Shown: piece by piece, positions 45,085-53,286 of the stretch
How positions within the stretch are numbered: position 1 is the first letter of the stretch
Layout: each line of letters begins with the position of its first letter
Source: Modestobacter italicus
GTDB lineage: Bacteria; Actinomycetota; Actinomycetes; Mycobacteriales; Geodermatophilaceae
Assembly (NCBI RefSeq): GCF_019799965.1
Contig: NZ_JABGCJ010000001.1
Span: forward strand, 62,001 to 126,000
DNA length: 64,000 nucleotides
Direction: 5' to 3'
Position numbers and translations under genes: made by a program
The notes under the pieces: model-generated
Told to the model about the DNA's origin: nothing
The model's input: only the letters and a program-made list of their open reading frames with translations
Databases searched by the model: none

Positions 45085-46386
45085 ATGCTGCGTTCCATGT
45101 TCTCGGCCATCTCCGGCCTGCGCGCGCACCAGACCAAGCTCGACGTCACCGGCAACAACATCGCCAACGTCAACACCGTCGGCTTCAAGGCCAGTCAGAC
45201 CGTCTTCGAGGACACGCTCAGCCAGGTGCTCCGCAACGGTTCCGCGCCCAACGGCGACACCGCCGGCACCAACCCGGCGCAGGTCGGTCTGGGCGTCAAG
45301 GTCGCCGGCATCACCACGAACTTCGGCCAGGGCTCGACCCAGAACACCGGCCGGGCCAGCGACTTCATGATCAGCGGCGACGGCTTCTTCGTCACCAAGG
45401 TCGGCAACGAGCAGCTCTACACCCGGGCCGGCTCCTTCGACACCGACGGCGTGGGCAACCTGGTCACCCCCGACGGCGCCAAGCTGCAGGGCTGGATGGC
45501 CAATGCCCTGGGCGTCGTGGACCCGAACGGCCCGCTGGTGGACCTGAGGATCCCCACCGGCCAGGTGCTGGCCCCGGTCGCCACCACCGGTGCGGCGCTG
45601 GCCGGCAACCTATCGGCCACCCCGGCCGCCAACGAGACCCCGGTGACCTCGCAGATCACCATGTACGACGACCTGGGCAACGCCCACCCGGTCAGCGTGG
45701 AGATGACCCGCAACGCCACCCCGGCCAACAGCTGGAACGTCACCTTCACCGACACCTCGACCGCGACGGCCACCTCGACGGGGACCGCGCTGGGCAGCGT
45801 CACGCTGCAGTTCGCCGACGGCAGCAACGCCTACCTCGACGGGAACGGCCAGCCCCGCCAGGCCGGCACCCTGCACCTCCCGAACCCGGCCACGTTCCAG
45901 CTGCCCACCTCCACCGCCGGCTTCGCCGCCTGGACGAAGGACGTGGACGTCGACCTGTCCGCCATGACCCAGTTCGGCGGCAAGAGCGACGCCGCGGCGA
46001 AGACCACCGCCGACAGCGGCTCGGCGATGGGCGTGCTGGAGGGCTACTCGCTCGCCAGTGACGGCACCATCGTGGGCCTCTACTCCAACGGGCTGCGGCA
46101 GAACATCGGTCAGCTCGCGCTGGCCACCTTCACCAACCCCGGCGGCCTGGAGAAGGCCGGCAACAGCTCGTTCCGGGCCGGCGACAACTCCGGCAACCCG
46201 CTGGTCGGGCAGGCCGGCACCGGCGGCCGCGGCAGCCTGTCGGCCGGCGCCCTGGAGATGTCCAACGTCGACCTGGCCGAGGAGTTCACCGGCCTGATCG
46301 TGGCCCAGCGCGGCTTCCAGGCCAACAGCCGCGTGATCACCACCTCCGACGAGATCCTGCAGGACCTGGTCCAGCTCAAGCGCTGA
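45085..46386 (+). CDS. flgE: Flagellar hook protein FlgE
   Basis: 433 residues. The N-terminus is LRSMFSAISGLRAHQTKLDV then TGNNIANVNTVGFKASQTVF. The middle includes ASDFMISGDGFFVTKVGNEQ. The C-terminus is LAEEFTGLIVAQRGFQANSR followed by VITTSDEILQDLVQLK. No separate flgF or flgG is present in the window, so this may be the only long rod/hook-class protein here. Ribosome site GAGGAG. A terminator hairpin follows. Confidence 0.95.
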   Translation: MLRSMFSAISGLRAHQTKLDVTGNNIANVNTVGFKASQTVFEDTLSQVLRNGSAPNGDTAGTNPAQVGLGVKVAGITTNFGQGSTQNTGRASDFMISGDGFFVTKVGNEQLYTRAGSFDTDGVGNLVTPDGAKLQGWMANALGVVDPNGPLVDLRIPTGQVLAPVATTGAALAGNLSATPAANETPVTSQITMYDDLGNAHPVSVEMTRNATPANSWNVTFTDTSTATATSTGTALGSVTLQFADGSNAYLDGNGQPRQAGTLHLPNPATFQLPTSTAGFAAWTKDVDVDLSAMTQFGGKSDAAAKTTADSGSAMGVLEGYSLASDGTIVGLYSNGLRQNIGQLALATFTNPGGLEKAGNSSFRAGDNSGNPLVGQAGTGGRGSLSAGALEMSNVDLAEEFTGLIVAQRGFQANSRVITTSDEILQDLVQLKR

Positions 46387-46393
46387 TGACGGG

Positions 46394-46420
46394 CCCGGTC
46401 ACCCGTTCGGGGTGACCGGG
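46394..46420 (+). terminator. Terminator hairpin after flgE
   Basis: CCCGGTCACCC (46394-46404) and GGGTGACCGGG (46410-46420) around a five-base loop. Confidence 0.8.
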
Positions 46421-46429
46421 CCGTCCAGC

Positions 46430-46457
46430 TCAAGCACCACCCTCGAACCGCCGATGT
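46430..46457 (+). promoter_or_regulatory. Candidate sigma-28 promoter for flbD-motAB
   Basis: CTCAAGC (TCAA at 46430) and GCCGATGTC (CCGAT at 46451), offset 21. It lies between the flgE terminator and flbD, 80 bases before its start. Confidence 0.6.
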
Positions 46458-46536
46458 CACGAACGCGGCGCGACGAGGCCCGTCGTGGCACCTGACCACC
46501 CCAGGTCACAGCCACCCCGAACCCCTGGAGCAGTCC

Positions 46537-46824
46537 GTGATCCGTCTGACGCGCCTCAACGGCGAGCACTTCGTGCTCAACGCTGAGCTGATCCAGCGCG
46601 TGGAGGGCCATCCCGACACGGTGGTCACGCTGCGCGACGACACGAAGTACGTCGTCACCGAGACCGTCGACGAGGTCGTCCGCGAGGTCCGCGACTACCG
46701 GGCCGGCATCCAGGCGGTCGCCTTCCAGATGGACCGCGGTGACTACCGCCCGCCCACCACCACCGACCTGCAGGGCCCCGAGGACGCCTCGGTCGTGCCC
46801 TTCCCGAGCCGAGACGAGCGCTGA
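46537..46824 (+). CDS. flbD: FlbD-family flagellar protein
   Basis: 95 residues from a GTG. MIRLTRLNGEHFVLNAELIQ, then RVEGHPDTVVTLRDDTKYVV, is the FlbD (SwrD) family core of about 60 residues; the C-terminal 30 are extra. SwrD in Bacillus raises motor torque through the stators, which fits its place three bases before motA. Confidence 0.9.
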   Translation: MIRLTRLNGEHFVLNAELIQRVEGHPDTVVTLRDDTKYVVTETVDEVVREVRDYRAGIQAVAFQMDRGDYRPPTTTDLQGPEDASVVPFPSRDER

Positions 46825-46827
46825 GCC

Positions 46828-47598
46828 ATGGACCCCGCCACCCTGATCGGGTTCGCGATCTCCCTGATCGCGTTCTTCGTCTTCATGATCCTCGAGGGCG
46901 CGGACCCGACGTCGCTGATCTTCCTCCCCGCGATCGTGCTGGTCATCATCGCGACCTTCGGTGCCGCGCTGGCCAGCCAGACGATGGCCGACCTGAAGAA
47001 GATCCCCGTCTGGTTCAAGATGGCCGTGCTGCCGGCGAAGGTGCCGCCGGCCACCGACCAGATCCAGATCCTGGTCAGCCTCGCGGAGAAGGCCCGCAAG
47101 GAGGGCCTGCTGGCGCTCGAGGCGCAGGTCAAGAACATCGAGGACCCGTTCCTCAAGCGCGGGCTGCAGATGAGCATCGACGGCACCGACCCCGAGGACC
47201 TGCGGGCCATCCTGGAAGGCGAGATCTCCGCCAAGAAGGCCGAGGACAAGGTCGCGGGCAAGTTCTTCACCACCATGGGCGGCTACGCGCCGACCATCGG
47301 CATCCTCGGTTGCATCGTCGGCCTGATGAACGTGATGGGCAGCCTCAGCCAGCCCGAGCTGCTGGGTCCGATGGTCTCCGCGGCGTTCATCGCCACCCTG
47401 TGGGGCGTCATGGCCGCCAACTTCTGGTTCCTGCCGATGGGCGCCAAGATCGCCCGGGTCAGCGAGCTGCAGGCCGCGCAGATGGAGCTGCTCGTCGAGG
47501 GCATCGCCGAGATCCAGGCCGGCACCAGCCCGCGCACCGTCCGGGCCAAGCTCACCTCGCTGGTGCCGCCCAGTGAGCAGGAGCGCGAGGCGGCATGA
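46828..47598 (+). CDS. motA: Flagellar motor stator protein MotA
   Basis: 256 residues with four membrane helices: about 3-22, 28-48, 150-172 and 185-205. The first pair contains LIGFAISLIAFFVFMILEGA. The cytoplasmic loop (about 55-145) includes ALEAQVKNIEDPFLKRGLQM and the charged helix contacting FliG. MGGYAPTIGILGCIVGLMNV and AAFIATLWGVMAANFWFLPM are the family C-terminal helices. Coupled to motB by ATGA. Confidence 0.95.
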   Translation: MDPATLIGFAISLIAFFVFMILEGADPTSLIFLPAIVLVIIATFGAALASQTMADLKKIPVWFKMAVLPAKVPPATDQIQILVSLAEKARKEGLLALEAQVKNIEDPFLKRGLQMSIDGTDPEDLRAILEGEISAKKAEDKVAGKFFTTMGGYAPTIGILGCIVGLMNVMGSLSQPELLGPMVSAAFIATLWGVMAANFWFLPMGAKIARVSELQAAQMELLVEGIAEIQAGTSPRTVRAKLTSLVPPSEQEREAA

Positions 47599-48509
47599 GC
47601 AAGAGCGGCGGGCACGGCGGCCACGGTGGTGGCCGCCGCAAGAAGCACGAGGAGCACGAGGAGCACGAGAACCACGAACGGTGGCTGGTGTCCGGCTTCG
47701 ACATGATGACGCTGCTGTTCGTGCTGTTCGTCGTGCTCTACGCGATGAGCTCGATCGACGCCGCCAAGTTCACCGCCTTCGCCGAGGGCGCGCGTGAGGG
47801 CGGTGGCGCCCCGGTCACCATCCTCAACGACGGCGCCGCCATCGACGCACCCGTGGAGAACGACAGCCCGCTCAAGCCCGTCCAGGTGGCTCAGGAGGCA
47901 GCCATCGACGGCACCGAGCAGACCGCCGCGGAGCAGGCGGCGGCCGAGGCAGCCGCCGCGGCCGCGGCCAGGCAGACCGCCGCCGAGGCGCAGGCCGCCT
48001 ACGACCAGCTCGCCGCGGCCCGCGCCGCGCTCCAGGAGGCGCTCGCCGCGGCCGGCCAGTCCGGCGCGGCCGAGTTCGTCATCGACGAGCGGGGCCTGGT
48101 CATCCACGTGGTGTCCGACCCGGTGCTCTTCGCGCCCGAGTCGGCGACCCTGCAGCCGCAGGGCACCGTCGTGCTCGACGCGATGGCCCCGACGCTGATC
48201 TCCCTGCCCAACCAGATCGAGGTCGAGGGCCACGCCAACTCCCTGCCGGTGACCCGTGGCGGCCCGTGGCCGTCCAACTGGGAGCTGTCGGCGATCCGCG
48301 CCACCACGGTGCTGCGACACCTCGCCGAGACCGACGGGATCCCCGACACCCGGATGTCCGCGGCCGGCTACGGCAGCACCCGGCCGCTGGTGCCCGACAG
48401 CGACCCCAGCTACGTCACCGTCAACCGGCGGGTCGACGTCGTCGTCCTGTCCGACGCCTCGGCGAGCGCCAATGCCCTGCTGCCCGGCCTCGAGGCCGCG
48501 GCGCAGTAG
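47595..48509 (+). CDS. motB: Flagellar motor stator protein MotB
   Basis: 304 residues. A His/Gly/Glu-rich cytoplasmic start (1-29) contains HEEHEEHENHE, then one helix VSGFDMMTLLFVLFVVLYAM with the ion-binding D36. The C-terminal OmpA-like domain (about 175-290) binds peptidoglycan: QIEVEGHANSLPVTRGGPWP and ATTVLRHLAETDGIPDTRMS. The His-rich N-terminus is unusual. With MotA it forms the stator, probably proton-driven, but ion choice is not provable here. Confidence 0.95.
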   Translation: MSKSGGHGGHGGGRRKKHEEHEEHENHERWLVSGFDMMTLLFVLFVVLYAMSSIDAAKFTAFAEGAREGGGAPVTILNDGAAIDAPVENDSPLKPVQVAQEAAIDGTEQTAAEQAAAEAAAAAAARQTAAEAQAAYDQLAAARAALQEALAAAGQSGAAEFVIDERGLVIHVVSDPVLFAPESATLQPQGTVVLDAMAPTLISLPNQIEVEGHANSLPVTRGGPWPSNWELSAIRATTVLRHLAETDGIPDTRMSAAGYGSTRPLVPDSDPSYVTVNRRVDVVVLSDASASANALLPGLEAAAQ

Positions 48510-48593
48510 CCAGTCCGCACCACCGAGCAGCACCACCGACGCACCGCGCGCACCCACAGCCACGCGGGCACCGAACTCCGAGGGAGGCCACGG

Positions 48594-49073
48594 ATGAGCA
48601 AGAAGACCAAGAAGGAGACGCCCGAGGACGAGGAAGCCGCGGGCGGCGGGAAGAAGAAGCTGCTGGTCATGGGGCTGGTCGCCGTCCTGGCGCTCGGTGC
48701 CGCGGCCTACTTCTTCCTGTTCAGCGGCAGTGGTGAGGCCGAGGCCGAGCCGGCGCCGGAGGCCGGGAGCGTCGTCCTCGCCGTCGACCCTGTGGCGATC
48801 AACCTGGCCGGGGGCAGCTACCTGAAGCTGGGCTTCACGCTGCAGTTTTCCCTCGCCTACGACGAGTCCGCCGGTGGTGGCGGGCACGGCGGCGGCGCCA
48901 CCCCGGACGGCTCGAAGGCCATGGACATCGCCATCTCGCAGTTCTCCGGCGCCGCACTGTCGGACGTGCAGACCAACCGCGAGGCGATGAAGGCCGCCTT
49001 CGAGGCAGCGGTCATCGAGGCCTACCACGGCGACGTGTACGAGCTCTGGTACACGGAGTACGTCACCCAGTAG
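48594..49073 (+). CDS. fliL: Flagellar basal-body-associated protein FliL
   Basis: 159 residues, start preceded by GAGGGAGG. One membrane helix (about 22-43, KLLVMGLVAVLALGAAAYFF). The external stomatin-like region has VVLAVDPVAINLAGGSYLKL then GFTLQFSLAY, and ends NREAMKAAFEAAVIEAYHGD. A Gly/His loop (SAGGGGHGGG) interrupts the domain. FliL stabilises stators. Confidence 0.93.
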   Translation: MSKKTKKETPEDEEAAGGGKKKLLVMGLVAVLALGAAAYFFLFSGSGEAEAEPAPEAGSVVLAVDPVAINLAGGSYLKLGFTLQFSLAYDESAGGGGHGGGATPDGSKAMDIAISQFSGAALSDVQTNREAMKAAFEAAVIEAYHGDVYELWYTEYVTQ

Positions 49074-49077
49074 CAGA

Positions 49078-49114
49078 ACGGCCCCCACGCCCCCAGCACT
49101 CGCGAGGGGGCCGT
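49078..49114 (+). terminator. Terminator hairpin after fliL
   Basis: ACGGCCCCC (49078-49086) and GGGGGCCGT (49106-49114). The loop contains ACTCGCGAG, which resembles part of the dispersed repeat. Confidence 0.75.
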
Positions 49115-49167
49115 CCAGCACCTCACCAGACGCTCCTCCACCACCGTCCCCACTGGGACGCACCGGC

Positions 49168-49201
49168 ACCAGCCGGTACCGGGGAACCGGTACCGGCTGG
49201 T
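49168..49201. repeat. Inverted repeat before fliM
   Basis: 13-base perfect arms ACCAGCCGGTACC / GGTACCGGCTGGT with an eight-base spacer, 46 bases before the fliM start. It may be a second terminator or a regulatory element for the fliM-flhB unit. No sigma-28-like promoter is seen here. Confidence 0.6.
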
Positions 49202-49246
49202 CCCCGGCGGTCAGGGTCGACCACCCCACCGCCGATGAGGACATGC

Positions 49247-50224
49247 GTGAGCCTGTCCGACACCGTGGCCGAGGCGCCCAGCGTCCCCGCCCCCCGGAAC
49301 CCCGACGGGCAGGGGCGTGCCCGGCGACGGGAACCACGCACCTACGACTTCCGTCGCCCGACGAAGCTCTCCCGTGAGCACGTCCGCATCCTGCAGATCG
49401 CCCAGGAGAGCTTCGCCCGCCAGGCGACGACGACGCTGACCTCCGCACTGCGCACCGGGGCGCGGATGGAGCTGGTCGGCATCGAGCAGTTCTCCTACGA
49501 CGACTACATCGCCACGCTGCCGCCGTCGTACTTCCTGGCGGTCTTCACGCTGGAGCCGCTGCCCGGCAAGGGTCTGCTGGCCTACCCGCTGGACACCGCG
49601 ATGGCGATGGTCGACCACATGCTGGGCGGCGCCGGCGCCGGCGACCAGCCCAACCGGCCGATGACCGGCATGGAGAGCAGCATCACCGGCCACCTGCTGG
49701 AGCAGCTGCTCGAGCAGTTCGCAGACGCCTTCGCGCACATCACCGCGCTGCAGCCGGCCCTGGACGGCGTCGAGTACAACCCGCAGCTGGCCCAGGCGGC
49801 GTCGGGCTCGGAGACCGTGATGGTCTCCACGTACAGCATGCGGATCGGCGCCCGCGAGCCCGAGGCCACGCTGGTGCTGCCGTTCTCCGCCTTCGCCGGA
49901 CCGCTGAACAACGCCGCCTCCCCGCAGCTGTCGGAGTCCGCGCGGGTCAAGCGGCAGCGGGCCTACGAGGCGCTGACCGAACGGCTGAACGACGTGCCGG
50001 TGGACGTCAGCGTCCGGTTCAACCCCATCGAGGTCCCCTCCGGTGACCTGCTGTCCCTCGCCGTCGGCGACGTGCTGCTGCTGCGGCACACCCAGGACAG
50101 CCCGCTCGAGGTCACCACCAACGACGTGACCTTCGCCCACGCCCTGCCGAGCAACCACCGGCGCCGCCTGGCCGCCGAGATCGTCCCCGACATCGCCGCG
50201 ACCGCCGCAAAGGACCACCCATGA
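49247..50224 (+). CDS. fliM: Flagellar motor switch protein FliM
   Basis: 325 residues from the GTG at 49247 (GAGGA upstream); an ATG at 49235 is an alternative. A short disordered start with basic RARRREPRTYDFRRPTKLSR leads to the middle domain ALRTGARMELVGIEQFSYDD and GLLAYPLDTAMAMVDHMLGG. The C-terminal SpoA domain has DVPVDVSVRFNPIEVPSGDL. A CheY-binding N-terminal motif is not obvious. Coupled to fliN. Confidence 0.95.
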   Translation: MSLSDTVAEAPSVPAPRNPDGQGRARRREPRTYDFRRPTKLSREHVRILQIAQESFARQATTTLTSALRTGARMELVGIEQFSYDDYIATLPPSYFLAVFTLEPLPGKGLLAYPLDTAMAMVDHMLGGAGAGDQPNRPMTGMESSITGHLLEQLLEQFADAFAHITALQPALDGVEYNPQLAQAASGSETVMVSTYSMRIGAREPEATLVLPFSAFAGPLNNAASPQLSESARVKRQRAYEALTERLNDVPVDVSVRFNPIEVPSGDLLSLAVGDVLLLRHTQDSPLEVTTNDVTFAHALPSNHRRRLAAEIVPDIAATAAKDHP

Positions 50225-50958
50225 CCACCGCCTTCGGCACCTCGTCGGACTCCGAGACCATCGCCACCGCCGTCGCGGCCGCCGCCCAGGCCGCGGCCGC
50301 CGCCCTGCCGGCCGAGCTGGACCTGCGCGCCGGGGAGACGGTGGCCGACCCCGAGTCGGTGCCCCTTCCCGCCACGCCCGGAGCGGCCGTCACCGCCGCC
50401 CTCGGCGGCGAGGTCAGCGGCGACATCGTGCTGGTCCTCTCCGAGGAGATCGTCAGCGCGCTGACCAACTCCCCGGTCGGCCCGATGGACGTCGCCACCG
50501 CGCTGCGCCCGGCGCTGGAGGCCGCCGCGTCGGCCCTGGGCCGGGTCCGGGTCGCCGCCGAGCGCGTCGAGGAGGTCGTCCCCGCGCTGGACGGCCTCCG
50601 CGACAAGGGCGTCTTCCTCGCCGTCCCGCTGGTCAACGGCAGCGAGATCGCCGCGACCCTCGCGCTGCAGGTCACCCTGCCGCAGCGGCGTGAGCGCCGC
50701 GGCAGCCTGGACCTGCTGCGCAACGTGGCCATGGAGGTCACCGTCGAGATCGGCCGGACCCGGATGACGGTCTCCGAGCTGCTCTCCCTGCACCCCGGTG
50801 AGGTCGTCGAGCTCGACCGCGCCGCCGGCGCACCGGCCGACCTGCTGGTCAACGGCACCCTGATCGCCCGCGGCGAGATCGTTGTCGTCGACGAGGACTT
50901 CGGCCTGCGGATCAGCGAGATCGTGACCGACGCCGACCCCGGGACGGCGGCCCCGTGA
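50221..50958 (+). CDS. fliN: Flagellar motor switch protein FliN (long, FliY-like)
   Basis: 245 residues. The C-terminal SpoA domain (about 160-235) is LDLLRNVAMEVTVEIGRTRM, then VSELLSLHPGEVVELDRAAG and ADLLVNGTLIARGEIVVVDE. The N-terminal about 150 residues resemble a CheC/FliY-like domain (GGEVSGDIVLVLSEEIVSAL) but lack a clear phosphatase motif. It is longer than minimal FliN. Start and stop overlap neighbours. Confidence 0.92.
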   Translation: MTTAFGTSSDSETIATAVAAAAQAAAAALPAELDLRAGETVADPESVPLPATPGAAVTAALGGEVSGDIVLVLSEEIVSALTNSPVGPMDVATALRPALEAAASALGRVRVAAERVEEVVPALDGLRDKGVFLAVPLVNGSEIAATLALQVTLPQRRERRGSLDLLRNVAMEVTVEIGRTRMTVSELLSLHPGEVVELDRAAGAPADLLVNGTLIARGEIVVVDEDFGLRISEIVTDADPGTAAP

Positions 50959-51389
50959 CCTGGATGATCATCCGCCTGGTGCTGTGCCTGGGCTTCATCG
51001 CGGCGGTGCTGCTGTTCGCCAGCCGGCTGGCCGCCAAGCGCGGCCTCGGTGGCACCACCGGTGTGATCGAGGTCGTCGCCCGTCAGCGCATGGGCCGGGC
51101 GAGCAGCGTCTCGGTGCTGCGGGTCGCCGGCCGCGTGCTGGTGGTCGGCTCCACCGAGGAGCAGGTCACCCTGCTCGCCGAGGTCGAGGACGACGAACTG
51201 CAGACCGCGCTGGCCGCCGCCCGGGTGCGGCCGGCCGCCACCGGTGCCGCCGACGACGTGGACGGCGTGACCGCTCCCCGCCCGCCGGCCCGCGTCGGCT
51301 CCCCCGCCCTGGCCGGGTCCGTGCTCGACCGCGGCACCTGGACGTCGGTCGTGCAGGAGCTGCGCGAGCGGACGGTGCGACGGTCGTGA
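50955..51389 (+). CDS. fliO: Flagellar biosynthesis protein FliO
   Basis: 144 residues. One N-terminal membrane helix (about 3-22, WMIIRLVLCLGFIAAVLLFA) is followed by VIEVVARQRMGRASSVSVLR and VAGRVLVVGSTEEQVTLLAE, the FliO core. The remaining half is Ala/Pro/Asp-rich. FliO helps assemble FliP. It overlaps both neighbours by four bases. Confidence 0.9.
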   Translation: MTWMIIRLVLCLGFIAAVLLFASRLAAKRGLGGTTGVIEVVARQRMGRASSVSVLRVAGRVLVVGSTEEQVTLLAEVEDDELQTALAAARVRPAATGAADDVDGVTAPRPPARVGSPALAGSVLDRGTWTSVVQELRERTVRRS

Positions 51390-52219
51390 CCACGCTGCCT
51401 GCGCCGGCCACCCGTGGCCCGTCGAACGCACAGCGGTCGGCCCTGCTGCTGCTCGTGCTGCTCGGTGCCGCTGTCGCGATGGTGCTGCTGGCCGGGCCGG
51501 CCTCGGCCGCGCCGACCGCCCCCACCGCACCGACGGCCCCCACCGCACCGGTCGTGGACGACGGCGGGCTGGACATCTCCATCGGCGGGGACAGCCCGAG
51601 CACCGCGGTCACGCTGATCCTGGCGATCACCGTGCTGTCGATCGCGCCGTCCGCGCTGCTGCTGGTGACCTCGTTCACCAAGATCCTCATCGTGCTGGCG
51701 CTGACCCGGAACGCGCTGGGCCTGCCCACCTCACCGCCCAACCAGGTGCTCACCGGCATCGCGCTGTTCCTGACCATCTTCGTGATGGGCCCGGTGTTCG
51801 GGGACATCAACGAGGTCGCCGTCCAGCCCTACCTGGACGGCGCGATCACCGCCTCGGCGGCCTACGACTCCGGCGTCGAGCCGCTCAAGACGTTCCTGCT
51901 GGACAACACCCGGGACGACGAGCTGAAGCTGATGATCGGGCTGTCCGGTGAGGAGCGCCCGGCCGATGCCCAGTCGGTGAGCATGCTGACCCTGGTGCCG
52001 GCGTTCGTGCTCTCGGAGCTCAAGAGCGCCTTCATCATCGGGCTGGTCGTCTTCATCCCGTTCCTGGTGCTCGACATGCTGGTCAGCGCCGCGCTGATGG
52101 CGATGGGCATGATGATGGTGCCGCCGACCGTCGTGTCGCTGCCCTTCAAGCTGCTGCTCTTCGTGATCGTCGACGGCTGGGCGCTGATCACCACCGCGCT
52201 CGTGGGGTCCTACGGATGA
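51386..52219 (+). CDS. fliP: Flagellar biosynthesis protein FliP
   Basis: 277 residues from a GTG overlapping fliO. A cleavable signal peptide (about 20-42, ALLLLVLLGAAVAMVLLAGP) is followed by a short Thr-Ala-Pro repeat (PTAPTAPTAPTAP). The core has SIAPSALLLVTSFTKILIVL, ALGLPTSPPNQVLTGIALFL and AFVLSELKSAFIIGLVVFIP. It is a core of the export gate with FliQ and FliR. Confidence 0.96.
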   Translation: MTTLPAPATRGPSNAQRSALLLLVLLGAAVAMVLLAGPASAAPTAPTAPTAPTAPVVDDGGLDISIGGDSPSTAVTLILAITVLSIAPSALLLVTSFTKILIVLALTRNALGLPTSPPNQVLTGIALFLTIFVMGPVFGDINEVAVQPYLDGAITASAAYDSGVEPLKTFLLDNTRDDELKLMIGLSGEERPADAQSVSMLTLVPAFVLSELKSAFIIGLVVFIPFLVLDMLVSAALMAMGMMMVPPTVVSLPFKLLLFVIVDGWALITTALVGSYG

Positions 52220-52491
52220 CCGACGCAGATGTCACCGACATCGCCACCCAGACGATGATCGTCGGCGCCAAGGTCGCCGCCCCGATCCTGCTGACCGCCC
52301 TGCTGGTCGGCTTCATGATCTCGCTGTTCCAGGCCGCCACGCAGATCCAGGAACCCACGCTCTCCTTCGTGCCGAAGATGATCGCGGTGGCGATCGCGCT
52401 GCTGGTGACCGGCAACTGGGTGCTCTCGGAGCTGGTCTCCTTCACCGACCAGCTGTTCGCGTCGCTGCCGCGATTGCTCGGCAAGGCCTGA
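52216..52491 (+). CDS. fliQ: Flagellar biosynthesis protein FliQ
   Basis: 91 residues with two membrane helices: APILLTALLVGFMISLFQAA, then TQIQEPTLSFVPKMIAVAIA and LLVTGNWVLSELVSF. Standard length. Start overlaps the fliP stop. Confidence 0.96.
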   Translation: MTDADVTDIATQTMIVGAKVAAPILLTALLVGFMISLFQAATQIQEPTLSFVPKMIAVAIALLVTGNWVLSELVSFTDQLFASLPRLLGKA

Positions 52492-52497
52492 GCCGGC

Positions 52498-53262
52498 ATG
52501 GACCTCGAGGTCCCGTCGGCGACGCTGGCGGCCCTGCTGCTGGCCAGCACGCGGGCCACCGGGTTCATCGTCCTCGCGCCGCCGTTCAACTCCAACGGCA
52601 TCCCGCGGGCGGTCAAGGGGGCGCTGGCCCTCGCGCTCGCGCTGGTCGCCTTCCCGCACATCACCGACCTGATGCCGGAGATCACCGCGGGGTTCCTGAT
52701 CGTGGGAGCGATCACCGAGGCGGTCATCGGCGCTGCGCTGGGGTTCATCGTCCAGGTGCTGTTCGCCGCCGTCCAGCTGGCCGGCGACGTCATCGACCTG
52801 GCCGGAGGCTTCTCGCTGCAGCCGGCCTACGACCCCATGTCACTGACCACCAGCGGCGTGATCGGCAAGCTGCACTACCTGCTGGCCACCACGCTGCTGT
52901 TCACCAGCGGCGGGCACCTCCTGCTGGTCCGGGGGTTCGTCACCTCCTACGAGGGGCTCCCGGTGGGAGGTGCGCTGCCCACCGACCAGCTGGCGGCCAC
53001 CCTCATGACGGCCTTCTCGATGATGTTCCTGGCCGCGATCCAGATCGCCGGGCCGATGGTGGCCGTGCTGCTGCTGGCCGACGTGGCGCTGGCCCTGCTG
53101 TCCAAGGCCGCTCCCGCGCTGAACATCTTCGCGATCGGCTTCCCGGTCAAGATCATGATCACGCTGACCCTGCTGGGTCTGACGTTCCCGCTGCTCCCTG
53201 CGGCGGTGGACTCGTTGATGGACACCGCCCTCGACGCGATCACCTCGCTGCGGAGCGGCTGA
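52498..53262 (+). CDS. fliR: Flagellar biosynthesis protein FliR
   Basis: 254 residues, six or more membrane helices. RATGFIVLAPPFNSNGIPRA then VKGALALALALVAFPHITDL opens the protein. GAALGFIVQVLFAAVQLAGD and KAAPALNIFAIGFPVKIMIT are family signatures. Export gate component. Confidence 0.95.
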   Translation: MDLEVPSATLAALLLASTRATGFIVLAPPFNSNGIPRAVKGALALALALVAFPHITDLMPEITAGFLIVGAITEAVIGAALGFIVQVLFAAVQLAGDVIDLAGGFSLQPAYDPMSLTTSGVIGKLHYLLATTLLFTSGGHLLLVRGFVTSYEGLPVGGALPTDQLAATLMTAFSMMFLAAIQIAGPMVAVLLLADVALALLSKAAPALNIFAIGFPVKIMITLTLLGLTFPLLPAAVDSLMDTALDAITSLRSG

Positions 53263-53286
53263 CGTGCACCCGGGAGGAGGTGACTG

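Noticed and set aside
49074-49246. Sigma-28 promoter before fliM
   Set aside because: Two hairpins are present, but no TCAA/CCGAT pair was found on the plus strand.
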